From the NCBI GenBank assembly GCA_964493245.1, contig CAZBNB010000002.1, forward strand, positions 85,758-149,757: DNA of 64,000 nt, read 5' to 3'. The notes under the pieces were generated by a model. That model had not been told where the DNA came from. It was given only the letters and a program-made list of their open reading frames with translations, and searched no databases. The position numbers and the translations under genes are program-made. This document shows positions 36,121 through 44,827 of the stretch, piece by piece (the first letter of the stretch is position 1; the number at the start of each line of letters is the position of its first letter). The stretch is from CAZBNB01 sp964493245 (GTDB lineage: Bacteria > Pseudomonadota > Gammaproteobacteria > Legionellales > Legionellaceae).

Positions 36121-37755
36121 CTAAGATAAAGATATCAACGCTTCGTGCAACTGGGAAAATACATTTTTTTCTCCCAATTGCGCGAGTACACCCGCTTTAG
36201 ATAATTTCTCTGTTACTTTCGGTTTCGCGCCACATAAAATAACCCTTACGCCGCGATGTTGTAACGCACTAATCGCGTCTTCCAGTGCTTGTAACCCAGT
36301 AAAATCGATGAAAGGAACCCAGCGTAAGCGAATAATCAGTGTTTTCGGATCAGTTTGTGTGCTGTTGAGGGCATGTTCGAAGTGTTTCACTGCACCAAAA
36401 AAAACAGGCCCGTCTATGGCATAGACCAATACATCCTCAGGCAGTGTTGTCAATTGTCCTTTTATCAACGCATTTGCGACATCGTCATTTGATTGTGGTT
36501 GCACCTCAATACTGGATGACATGTTAAATAAAAAGTGCCCCATGGCAATTACAACACCAATATTGACTGCAGCAACCAAATCTACAAAAACCGTTAAGAA
36601 AAAAGTGATGAATAAAATAAAAATATCTGCACGCGGTGCCCGACGTATTAAGTGAATCGCGTGTTTTACTTCACTCATATTCCAAGCGACGACAAAGAGG
36701 ATGGCTGATAACGTTGCCAGTGGAATATGGTCAGCTAAGGGCGCAAAAAACAGGATAATCAATACCAATGTTAAACTATGAACGACACCAGCAAGCGGAC
36801 TGTTACCGCCATGACGAATATTGGTTGCTGTGCGTGCGATGGCCCCTGTTGCTGCAAAACCACCCAATAATGGTGCGACAACGTTTGCTAATCCTTGACC
36901 TATCAATTCTTGATTCGAGTCGTGTTTTGTTCCTGCCATGCCGTCAGAAATGACCGCTGATAACAACGACTCAATAGCACCCAACATTGCAACAGCAAAT
37001 GCTGGCCCCATCAGCTCAAGGATCTTATCAACGCTTAACTGTGGCAGATGAAAAGTAGGTAGTCCCAATGGAATACCGCCATAGGCACTACCAATTGTCG
37101 CCACATCTTGCAAATGAAAGAGGCTTTGCGCGCCAGTGGCAATAAGCAAAGCAATGAATGGGCCGGGTACGCGTTTTAAATATTTTATTTTATTTGCGAA
37201 TAAAACCACCATCAACGAAAGTAAACCGACTAAGGTCGTTGCCCAACTGATGTGAGGAAAGGACTGTAGCAGTTGCCAACATTTTTCATGAAAATAGTGG
37301 CCATGCACCGCTGGTAATCCAAAAAAATACTGCCATTGTCCAACCCAAATAACCAACGCAATACCGGCTGTAAAGCCAATAATCACAGGATAAGGAATAA
37401 ACTTTATAACGATCCCCAGGCGAAAAGCCCCCATAAGTAATAGCATGCAGCCAGCGATGAGGGTTGCAATTTGTAATCCTTCAATACCATATTGCGCCGT
37501 GATACCTGATAATAAAATGACAAAAGCACCGGTAGGGCCGGCAATTTGTACGCGGCTACCACCAAAAATAGAAACCAATAACCCAGCAACGATAGCTGTA
37601 TAAATGCCTTGTTCTGGTTGCGCGCCAGAAGCAATTGCAAATGCCATTGCCAAGGGTAATGCGACTACGCCAACAATCATGCCGGAAATAATATTCGGTA
37701 GCCAATGTTGGCGTTGAAATAATCCTGCTTGATAAGATTGAACCAGTGTTTTCAC
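36121..37755 (-). CDS. SulP family anion transporter with STAS domain
   Basis: A 544-aa SLC26/SulP carrier. The membrane part (1-400) shows VVALPLAMAFAIASGAQPEQGIY near the N-terminus, then IQIAGPTGAF-like VQIAGPTGAFVIL and NQELIGQGLANVVAPLLGGFAATGAIARTATNIRHGG. The C-terminal STAS domain (about 435-540) has LIIRLRWVPFIDFTGLQAL. Substrates include sulfate, bicarbonate and dicarboxylates and cannot be assigned here. It is convergent with yajQ. Confidence 0.92.
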   Translation of the reverse strand: MKTLVQSYQAGLFQRQHWLPNIISGMIVGVVALPLAMAFAIASGAQPEQGIYTAIVAGLLVSIFGGSRVQIAGPTGAFVILLSGITAQYGIEGLQIATLIAGCMLLLMGAFRLGIVIKFIPYPVIIGFTAGIALVIWVGQWQYFFGLPAVHGHYFHEKCWQLLQSFPHISWATTLVGLLSLMVVLFANKIKYLKRVPGPFIALLIATGAQSLFHLQDVATIGSAYGGIPLGLPTFHLPQLSVDKILELMGPAFAVAMLGAIESLLSAVISDGMAGTKHDSNQELIGQGLANVVAPLLGGFAATGAIARTATNIRHGGNSPLAGVVHSLTLVLIILFFAPLADHIPLATLSAILFVVAWNMSEVKHAIHLIRRAPRADIFILFITFFLTVFVDLVAAVNIGVVIAMGHFLFNMSSSIEVQPQSNDDVANALIKGQLTTLPEDVLVYAIDGPVFFGAVKHFEHALNSTQTDPKTLIIRLRWVPFIDFTGLQALEDAISALQHRGVRVILCGAKPKVTEKLSKAGVLAQLGEKNVFSQLHEALISLS

Positions 37756-37858
37756 GCGAAATACCTTGATGGAGCACGTTACGTGAGGTAAGGTGATTGA
37801 TTAAACGGGTGGCCATTTTACCATATTTAATGTGTAATCGTTATCAAAGGATATGATG

Positions 37859-39076
37859 ATGAACAAAAAAATATGCCTCATTTTACTGGTGATGATGTGT
37901 TTTCGAAGTTTCGCGCAAACCGGTGCATTGTTTAATATCACGGCGTCTAATATGACGTTGAATATTACTACAAATATTCCTAACCATAATTATGTATCAG
38001 CCGGGATTAAGTTGAATACGTCTGGTTATTCTTTGACAAACCCTGGCAATGACTGTATCCCGAATCAAAACGGTTATTGTCTTTTTTCGGTGAGTAATGT
38101 GAGTAGCAGAGCAATTACGATTACAGGAGAAAGTGGTGTATTGAGTTTGACTTTATGTCTAAACGGAATAGGTCCTGTTTCTTGTCAAACGAGCACAATT
38201 TCTGTGACATCAGGTCCTAAAAATGCTTATACCACCAATACGAATAGTAATGCAGTATTGATTTGTCCTATTCAATCAAATGGTGATTTTGGCTATTGTG
38301 TTGATTCCGGCAGTGTATTTAACACGCCTACCACGCTTGCTATTAATAACAGTGGAACAAAAGCATATGTTGTAAATCAAGCGAATAACTCGGTATCTAT
38401 TTGCGCCATTAATTCTAATGGCGCATTTGGTGGCTGTACTGACTCCGGTAACACGTTTTCAGCACCGTATGGCATTGCTCTCAATAGTGCGGGTACGCGT
38501 GCCTACGTGACCAATACGGGCACTATACCGATACGGGTTTGCCCAATTAACGCCGATGGCACATTTGATACCTGCAGTAATGCGGGTGCTTCTGTGGCTC
38601 AGGTGCCGGGGCCACAAGGAATTGTTCTAAATCGTGCTGGAACGCTGGCATATATAGCTACTGTGGCAAATGCCAACGTGGCCATTTGTAATGTTAATAC
38701 AAATGGAACATTCAGCTCGTGTAATCCTTCTGGTAAATCTGGCGTATCTTTTTCGTTACCGCGAGGCGTGACGTTGAATGCCGATGAAACACAAGCATAT
38801 GTTGCAAATCGAGGCAGTAATACAGTTGCTGTCTGTCCCGTGAATTCTAATGGAACATTTGGTTTCTGTGTTGACTCAGGTAATTCTGGCACGGCCTTTA
38901 GTGGTCCTACTTATGCGGCTTTAAATGCCACTAAAGCGCTCAGCTACGTACCCAACTTTACAGATAACAGCGTTTTAAGGTGTCCTATCAATAATAATGG
39001 AACATTTGGTGCTTGTTTAAACGCAGGCAATACGGGTACGGCATTTAATGGCCCACAGTGGATTGCTTTGTTTTAA
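37859..39076 (+). CDS. Secreted Cys-rich beta-propeller-like repeat protein (copy 2)
   Basis: Paralogue of the protein at 14386-15633: 405 aa with signal peptide (to SFA-QTG), the same N-terminal domain (TTNIPNHNY, NTSGYSLTNPG, NGYCLFSVSNVSS) and about seven repeats of the form CPxNxNGTFGxC. Even the leader is conserved: AATCGTTATCAAAGGA precedes a triple ATG in both. The third ATG is chosen from spacing. The 23-kb separation and divergence between copies indicate an old duplication. Likely exported; function unknown. Confidence 0.8.
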   Translation: MNKKICLILLVMMCFRSFAQTGALFNITASNMTLNITTNIPNHNYVSAGIKLNTSGYSLTNPGNDCIPNQNGYCLFSVSNVSSRAITITGESGVLSLTLCLNGIGPVSCQTSTISVTSGPKNAYTTNTNSNAVLICPIQSNGDFGYCVDSGSVFNTPTTLAINNSGTKAYVVNQANNSVSICAINSNGAFGGCTDSGNTFSAPYGIALNSAGTRAYVTNTGTIPIRVCPINADGTFDTCSNAGASVAQVPGPQGIVLNRAGTLAYIATVANANVAICNVNTNGTFSSCNPSGKSGVSFSLPRGVTLNADETQAYVANRGSNTVAVCPVNSNGTFGFCVDSGNSGTAFSGPTYAALNATKALSYVPNFTDNSVLRCPINNNGTFGACLNAGNTGTAFNGPQWIALF

Positions 39077-39129
39077 AATACCGGATACACTCGGTTCTTT
39101 ATTTGCGCAATATGCGGGATTTATGCATT

Positions 39130-40611
39130 ATGGATTTTTTTTCAGCAGCACGACCTGACACTAAACTTTCTCCTTCGGCTCAGATTGCCAGAAACTTTTT
39201 ACGAACACTGCTACAAGATGATAATGCCCAACCTTTTGATTCTCGGGCGTTAAGAACTTTATTGCATGCTTTATTTGTTGAGCGTAACCCGGAGCTGTTA
39301 TATGAATTTCGTCAAGGCTTGCAAGAGGTTTTGAACGAGTTTCCTTCTATTGCAAATGCTGAAAATCTAAAACCTGCGGCCGCAAATGCTATTTTAACGT
39401 ATATTTTGTGTTTATTGCCTCATGCAGAAATCAAGCCTGGACAGATTTATTCTATTCCCGTTTATTTAAACGGCTGTTGGCAAACTAGTCCTTATCGTGT
39501 GCGCGATATTCGTTTAACGCCAATTTGGGGGCTTGAAGCGTATACCATGACAGACAGCGAACATGTCTTTGCTTATGGGTTTGAGCCGGTTGAGATGCCC
39601 ACAAGAGAATCATTCCCGCCTCTATTGGTGTTCAAAGGTACGCCTACATTTACCGGCCAAGGATTTTCTAACTATGTATGGCATGCTTTGAATCCGTTTT
39701 CTATGTCCCCTAGAAATCGCTTAAAACGCGATCATAGTGGCTTAAATGCTTGGTTTTCGGAACATGTTACAATTAAACAAGCCCGTGTTTATGCTTTTGG
39801 TGAAGGTGCCGCGATGCTTGCGGAGCTACTGACAAATAATCCGGAGTTTGATACAAATGCTAAAAGCAATCCAGACAAGTCATTAAAGAAAAAGTATTCA
39901 AATCTTCATAAAATCTCCACAATCAATGCATACAATCCATCTGTATCTACGCAACATTATTTAGAGCAGCTTGCTACTTCTGAAGAAAATACGGATGAAT
40001 GGAGCAGCGTAAAACCAAAATTGATTGTTAATATGTTTAACAATGAGGGTGATGCTTTTGCGAAAACGTCTGGAAGCTCACTTGATAAACCCTTTGTTTC
40101 TAAACATTTGATTTCAGCACCGCCAAAAAACGCACAACAGCGCTTTTTAATGAATCACGTATTGTGTTTTGCCGGAAAAGGAGAGCTAACAACGCCTGAA
40201 CCACATGTAGACGCGAAGCAATGGTGGTTTATGGCCGCTGCGAATCAAGCGTTATCTCATCTTGCATTTGGTTTACTTGTTTTGCCTTGTCAGCTTTTAG
40301 TGTTGCCTACGGTCCGTGCCTTATTGAAGCATAAAACAGAAGCGTTAATTTTAGCGAGTATGATTTTTGTTTTCTCCATATTTCCTTTGTATACCACCCC
40401 ACTGGGCACTGTTATCACGATTGGTGTTAGCCTTTACTTGGCTTATAAAATGCTGCCTGCCTTAAAAAGATTGGTTGGATTAGCGCCAGAGCCAGAACCC
40501 GAGTGTCATAAATTGAGCGAACCTCGTGATCTAGCGGCAACTGTTTTGCATGACAAAGCCGAAACCATTTCTCATCCCGAAGCAGCAATCAGAGTATCCC
40601 CGTCTATTTAG
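39130..40611 (+). CDS. Large hypothetical protein with two C-terminal membrane segments
   Basis: A 493-aa product with a soluble N-terminal region of about 370 residues and two hydrophobic segments near the C-terminus (around LAFGLLVLPCQLLVLP and ALILASMIFVFSIF), then a polar tail rich in Glu, Pro and Ala. A GEGAAMLAELL stretch resembles a lipase-like elbow only weakly. ATG 39130 is preferred by a GGGAT element; ATG 39112 is possible. It starts 53 bases after the repeat-protein gene. No family is recognised; a host-directed effector is conceivable but unproven. Confidence 0.6.
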   Translation: MDFFSAARPDTKLSPSAQIARNFLRTLLQDDNAQPFDSRALRTLLHALFVERNPELLYEFRQGLQEVLNEFPSIANAENLKPAAANAILTYILCLLPHAEIKPGQIYSIPVYLNGCWQTSPYRVRDIRLTPIWGLEAYTMTDSEHVFAYGFEPVEMPTRESFPPLLVFKGTPTFTGQGFSNYVWHALNPFSMSPRNRLKRDHSGLNAWFSEHVTIKQARVYAFGEGAAMLAELLTNNPEFDTNAKSNPDKSLKKKYSNLHKISTINAYNPSVSTQHYLEQLATSEENTDEWSSVKPKLIVNMFNNEGDAFAKTSGSSLDKPFVSKHLISAPPKNAQQRFLMNHVLCFAGKGELTTPEPHVDAKQWWFMAAANQALSHLAFGLLVLPCQLLVLPTVRALLKHKTEALILASMIFVFSIFPLYTTPLGTVITIGVSLYLAYKMLPALKRLVGLAPEPEPECHKLSEPRDLAATVLHDKAETISHPEAAIRVSPSI

Positions 40612-40719
40612 TGAATATTAATTCACTAAATAGAAAATATATGCATTTTTGAGTTGACGCCCAATAAAAATTGAATTATTATTCATTTTGATGAATAAAT
40701 ATTTTTAATTTTAAATAAT

Positions 40720-40842
40720 CAGGACTTACGCACAACAACGAGCTCGAGGCGGATTTTATTTTTAATGAGGGCGTTTAGATGACTAAATGACCGAATTAAA
40801 AATAAAATCCAACGAAGAGATCGTTGTTTTGCGTAAGTCTTG
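40720..40842. repeat. Palindromic MITE-like repeat, copy 3
   Basis: A 123-bp palindrome with ends CAGGACTTACG and CGTAAGTCTTG and the same inner arms as copy 2, but with the asymmetric centre in the opposite orientation. It occupies most of the 254-base gap after the large hypothetical gene and ends 23 bases before the ATG of the small gene at 40866, so it may contribute to that gene's leader. Confidence 0.88.
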
Positions 40843-40865
40843 ATATATGATTGAGGAGATATCAA

Positions 40866-41150
40866 ATGCTGATAAAAATAGGTTCTAAGTTATTTAATTT
40901 TTGGATTTTTGCTGGCCCTGCGTTATCTATGGCTGTGTTGAATAACAATATTATTAAAAAAGAGCAAAAGGCTTTAGAAAGTATGGTGGATTTTGTTAAA
41001 GAAAATAAAGATTGCAAGATTGTAAAGACCCAACATAAGCTACCAGCTTATCCTTTTTTTAAATACTATGAGCATCATGTTGTGAATGAAAATGGAAAAT
41101 CAGTCGATATGCATGGTTCTCACGCGCCTAGTAATATGGCGATGAAATAG
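40866..41150 (+). CDS. Small hypothetical protein with N-terminal membrane segment
   Basis: A 94-aa product; the first 25 residues (IGSKLFNFWIFAGPALSMAVL) form a single hydrophobic segment, either anchor or uncleaved signal. The rest is basic and His-rich (YYEHHVVNENGK, MHGSHAP). A good GAGGAGA ribosome-binding site precedes ATG 40866. No family is recognised. It follows directly after palindromic repeat copy 3. Confidence 0.5.
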   Translation: MLIKIGSKLFNFWIFAGPALSMAVLNNNIIKKEQKALESMVDFVKENKDCKIVKTQHKLPAYPFFKYYEHHVVNENGKSVDMHGSHAPSNMAMK

Positions 41151-41170
41151 AGGTTAAGTCCTGTAAATGT

Positions 41171-41280
41171 TCATTTCGCACGATGGAATGGCCATGTTGG
41201 GCGAAAAAGTCATTTCACAATGCTCATCCCGGCCTTCGCCGGGACAGGCCAAGCTGATTTATGCTGCGCTTGCGAAATGA
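41171..41280. repeat. 110-bp element with 10-bp perfect terminal inverted repeats
   Basis: TCATTTCGCA (41171-41180) is exactly inverted as TGCGAAATGA (41271-41280). The interior holds a strong GC-rich hairpin, CCCGGC-CTTC-GCCGGG (near 41228-41243). It lies between the small membrane gene and the 3' end of argR. It may be a second short mobile-type repeat family or a bidirectional terminator-like structure; there is no T-run suited to a simple terminator. Confidence 0.55.
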
Positions 41281-41354
41281 TTTTTTGTTCAATATTTGAT
41301 CGGACAGGGCTTTTCATGCGAAAGCGGCAATCTATGCTGAAATGAGCTTACGTG

Positions 41355-41816
41355 CTACTCAATAAATAATAAATCTTGTAAGTTAAGCAATACAGTGTTG
41401 GTTTCATGAATGGATTTGGGGGTGACGAAGATGGTATCGTCTCCAGCGATTGTCCCAAGGATTGCTAGTTTTTCTTTATGATAATCAATCATGCGTGCAA
41501 TCAATTGCGCGGCACCTGGACTTGTTTTTATCAGCACACATATTTCGTTAGCAACTATCTCCATGACTAAGTGACTGAGAGCAACATCTGCGGTGGGTGG
41601 CGCTGGCTCTGGTGATAAGCGATAAACAACTTGTCCTAATGCATTTTTCGATTTTGTCGCATCAATTTTGTGTAGTAGGCGAGATATTTTAGATTGATTA
41701 ACCGCATGCCCCCTCTGCTCGAGTGCGGCACAAATGCTTTCTTGTGTGTTCACAGAACCACTCAGTAGTAAACTTTTTAAATCGGCCAGCAGCGATGTTT
41801 GTGCGTTTTTGGTCAT
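41355..41816 (-). CDS. argR: Arginine repressor ArgR
   Basis: A 153-aa ArgR with N-terminal winged helix (TQESICAALEQRGHAVNQSKISRLLHKID) and C-terminal hexamerisation/arginine-binding domain with SPGAAQLIARMID and ILGTIAGDDTIFV (the arginine-contacting Asp pair). It represses arginine biosynthesis genes when arginine is bound. No arginine transport or synthesis genes are adjacent. Confidence 0.94.
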   Translation of the reverse strand: MTKNAQTSLLADLKSLLLSGSVNTQESICAALEQRGHAVNQSKISRLLHKIDATKSKNALGQVVYRLSPEPAPPTADVALSHLVMEIVANEICVLIKTSPGAAQLIARMIDYHKEKLAILGTIAGDDTIFVTPKSIHETNTVLLNLQDLLFIE

Positions 41817-41870
41817 GACAGATTTGACTCCAATAAGAATACGTCGTCGCAGCGCGCTATCATAATGGCA

Positions 41871-42683
41871 CTAGAAATGAAAATTCAAGATGGCAAACAA
41901 GATTTCTAACGTAATCAGGACAATAATAATAACTTCTAAGTTATGAGAGTGGCGGTTTTCTAGATAGCTATTTAACATGTCAAAAATTTCATTGAGTGTA
42001 TCTAGTCGGTGGTTGATCGCATTAACACGGCGTTGGATATGTAAGTAGCGCTCGAGCATAATGTAATACTCTTCCAGTGTCGGATGTTGCCAAAAATACT
42101 TGGGATGATACATGAAATTACTGATTAAGTTCATCTCACTTTTGGCCCCTAAAATTTCACCGATAATTCTTCGAATCTCATTTCGTGAAACCGTAATTTC
42201 ACCCTTATGAGAAAGGTGGTGAATAATAGGCGTATAACGATCAATCAAGGCTTCTAAGATGGTTTCAAAATATTGCAATTTGGCTGATTGAGAAAAGCCA
42301 TAAGATAAGCTTAATCGTAGCTCATCATTGTCTAAATCGGCGTCAATCGTTAAACAATCAACATCAAAATAATCATGCGGCTCTATGGTGGTTTTCTCGC
42401 CTAAGCTGAAGATGAGTTCGTCACGAACACGGAATGCAACAGGTTTATCTGCGTAGAGTTTAATCGTATTTAAATAAAGATTAATTTGATATCGCTTTAA
42501 ACCCCAGAATACCACCGTCCCATTTTTAAATACAAAGACCAACACATTCGGGGTATTGGCCGAAGTAATTTTTAATACATCACGGGAACGAACGGAGATG
42601 AACTCCGGACATTCTGTTTTGTAATGATTATCTAAACGCGTTAGATCAATTTTATTGGCTATACAATAGCTCAGGCACTCCAT
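41871..42683 (-). CDS. RMD1/DUF155 (YagE) family protein
   Basis: A 270-aa member of the family that includes yeast Rmd1 and human RMND1. It has the core VFVFKNGTVVFWG, then HDYFDVDCLTID and the C-terminal YIMLERYLHIQRRVNAINHRLDTL with one terminal membrane helix (EVIIIVLITLEILFAIL). Mitochondrial homologues support organelle translation; the bacterial role is unknown. The small HTH protein gene lies 12 bases upstream on the same strand, so they probably form an operon. Confidence 0.85.
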   Translation of the reverse strand: MECLSYCIANKIDLTRLDNHYKTECPEFISVRSRDVLKITSANTPNVLVFVFKNGTVVFWGLKRYQINLYLNTIKLYADKPVAFRVRDELIFSLGEKTTIEPHDYFDVDCLTIDADLDNDELRLSLSYGFSQSAKLQYFETILEALIDRYTPIIHHLSHKGEITVSRNEIRRIIGEILGAKSEMNLISNFMYHPKYFWQHPTLEEYYIMLERYLHIQRRVNAINHRLDTLNEIFDMLNSYLENRHSHNLEVIIIVLITLEILFAILNFHF

Positions 42684-42695
42684 TTAAACACCTAT

Positions 42696-42965
42696 TTAGT
42701 CAGTTCCAACCATTTCACGGCCTGAATATGCTTTGCGTTTATCCGTTTTACCACTTAACCATTCTGGGCAAACGTCTAGTATTTCAGCGATCTTCTCGAG
42801 TTGATTATCGGGTGGGATCATGTTACCAAAAATCATGGCATTGGCCATATGTCTGGTGACCGAAAATACCTTGGCGATGGCTTTGGTTTTTTCTGTTAAG
42901 TCATCGGGTAGATCCATAAAGGATAATTCGCGATTAAATCGCTGCGAAAAAACTTTCGTGTTCAT
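42696..42965 (-). CDS. Small helix-turn-helix protein
   Basis: An 89-aa soluble protein with a Cro/CI-like segment: AIAKVFSVTRHMANAMIFGNMIPPDNQLEKIAEIL looks like the helix-turn-helix core, followed by VCPEWLSGKT as in XRE-family regulators. A GGGAGA site precedes two adjacent ATGs; the second fits better. It is upstream of and close to the RMD1-like gene and may regulate it (inference). Confidence 0.65.
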   Translation of the reverse strand: MNTKVFSQRFNRELSFMDLPDDLTEKTKAIAKVFSVTRHMANAMIFGNMIPPDNQLEKIAEILDVCPEWLSGKTDKRKAYSGREMVGTD

Positions 42966-43061
42966 CATTTCTCTCCCTGAAATTGCAAGTCGTCATCCAT
43001 GACGGCAAAAACGTAAATACTCTATCTTTTATAACCCATTTTTTTTAAAGGGAAAAGTATT

Positions 43062-44525
43062 TTATGTTGTTGTGGTTTTTTGATGGTAATAATTCAAATC
43101 TAATTCGCGTGCAGCTTTGACATCATCCAAGCGCTTAACGGGCAACGTATGTGGGGCCTCCAGTAGTTTTTCTGGTGTGGTTTCCGCCTCTTCACGAATT
43201 TTTTTCATGACCGCTACAAACTGATCTAATGTTTGCTTGCACTCTGTTTCTGTTGGTTCAATCAATAAGCACTCTGGAACAAGCAATGGAAAATACGTTG
43301 TGGGCGCATGACAACCATAATCTAATAAGCGTTTTGCGACATCCATCGCGTTAACCCCGAATTGTTTTTTTTCTGGACTGAGCGTCAAAATGAATTCGTG
43401 GCTAGCTCGGCGCTTGGGGTAAGCAGGGGTGTAACCAATATGGCTTAATTCATGCAATAAATAATTTGCATTTAACGTCGCATATTCTGAAACACGCAAT
43501 AATCCATTTTTACCCAATGTGCGAATATAAAAATAAGCGCGTAATAAAATGCCGGCATTCCCCATGAAACAAGATAAACGCCCAATGCTTTGAGGTAAAT
43601 GGGTTTTGTTTGCAAAACAATAAGTCTCATCTTGTTTGATGACTATCGGTAGCGGTAAAAATGGCGCTAAGCGTGCACCAACAGCAACAGGACCGGAGCC
43701 TGGGCCTCCTCCACCATGTGGTGTGGCGAAGGTTTTATGTAAGTTCAGATGCATCACATCAAAGCCCATATCTCCGGGTTTGACTTGGCCGACAATGGCA
43801 TTAAGATTCGCACCGTCATAATACAAAAGTCCGCCGGCTTGGTGTACGATCGCCGCAATTTCTTGAATTTGCCGCATAAATAAACCCAGCGTTGATGGGT
43901 TTGTTAGCATAATTCCTGCTGTGCGAGGACCGACTTTTTGTTTTAATATTTCTAGATCAATATCACCGTCTTTGGCTGTTTGAATTTCAACAATTTTATA
44001 TCCACACATGGCTGCGGAGGCGGGATTGGTGCCGTGTGCTGCGTCAGGAATAAGCATCTCATCTCGCTCAGTGTCGCCACGAGACTGATGGTACGCTTTA
44101 ATCATGGCGACCCCTGCAAATTCACCTTGTGAACCCGCCATGGGTGTGAGTGAGACAGCATGCATACCGGTGATATCAGCAAGGTACTGTTGCAAGTCGT
44201 ATAAAATTTGCAAATAACCCTGACTGTATTTTTCCGGGGTGAGTGGATGACGATTGAGATAATTGGGTAATGAGGCTGCGCGATGCACACCGCGTGGGTT
44301 ATATTTCATCGTACATGAACCCAACGGATAAAAGTGTGTATCGATAGAAAAGTTTTTTTGTGATAGTCGTGTGTAATGACGTACAACTTGCAACTCGGAG
44401 CAATTCGGTAATTTAGGCGGCGTTGTCCGACGAAAAGCTTCTGGAATGTTAGTAGAAGCAAGCGATGTATTCATCAATTGAGCCTTGTTGACACGTTTTG
44501 CGATAGATTGTTCGAAAATTAACAT
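43062..44525 (-). CDS. gcvPB: Glycine dehydrogenase (decarboxylating) subunit 2
   Basis: PLP-binding half of the split P-protein of the glycine cleavage system; it decarboxylates glycine onto lipoyl GcvH. The 487-aa product has THFYPLGSCTMKYNPR, LTPMAGSQGEFAG, HGTNPASAAMCGY, the Schiff-base lysine in MHLNLHKTFATPHGGGGPGSG and the C-terminal LLIEPTETE. It starts MLIFEQS as the family does, and overlaps the preceding YciI-like gene by seven bases. Confidence 0.96.
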   Translation of the reverse strand: MLIFEQSIAKRVNKAQLMNTSLASTNIPEAFRRTTPPKLPNCSELQVVRHYTRLSQKNFSIDTHFYPLGSCTMKYNPRGVHRAASLPNYLNRHPLTPEKYSQGYLQILYDLQQYLADITGMHAVSLTPMAGSQGEFAGVAMIKAYHQSRGDTERDEMLIPDAAHGTNPASAAMCGYKIVEIQTAKDGDIDLEILKQKVGPRTAGIMLTNPSTLGLFMRQIQEIAAIVHQAGGLLYYDGANLNAIVGQVKPGDMGFDVMHLNLHKTFATPHGGGGPGSGPVAVGARLAPFLPLPIVIKQDETYCFANKTHLPQSIGRLSCFMGNAGILLRAYFYIRTLGKNGLLRVSEYATLNANYLLHELSHIGYTPAYPKRRASHEFILTLSPEKKQFGVNAMDVAKRLLDYGCHAPTTYFPLLVPECLLIEPTETECKQTLDQFVAVMKKIREEAETTPEKLLEAPHTLPVKRLDDVKAARELDLNYYHQKTTTT

Positions 44526-44827
44526 AATTTGCCTTCCGATGCTTGTATCAAATCTTTAATCTCATCGCAGTGTTTGACAGGCGTAAATTCGATGAGTTGA
44601 TAAGTGGCAATCTCAGCCAAATGATAAGGATCTTGTTGTAGGACCGCTTCTAAATGGCTTTTATCGCGAGTCAGTGCGATGATAACACCCCCGGTGCGTG
44701 GTTTCATTGGCCCCGATGTCAAAAAAAGCCCTTGTTTATAGTGGTAATCTAAAAATTCACGGTGCGCTTGCAGGTACTTATCAACCTCTGGCAATGGAAC
44801 TTGGTAAGTTAATAAAATAATAAACAT
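44519..44827 (-). CDS. YciI-like protein inside the gcv operon
   Basis: A 102-aa YCII-domain protein: FIILLTYQVPLPEVDKYLQAHREFL with the conserved His, a Gly-rich FLTSGPMKPRTGGVIIA and DPYHLAEIATYQLIEF (conserved DP and C-terminal strand). It overlaps both neighbours, gcvPA (TAATG) and gcvPB, so it is co-translated with the split P-protein. The function is unknown; an accessory role with the P-protein or removal of reactive products is a guess. Confidence 0.85.
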   Translation of the reverse strand: MFIILLTYQVPLPEVDKYLQAHREFLDYHYKQGLFLTSGPMKPRTGGVIIALTRDKSHLEAVLQQDPYHLAEIATYQLIEFTPVKHCDEIKDLIQASEGKLC

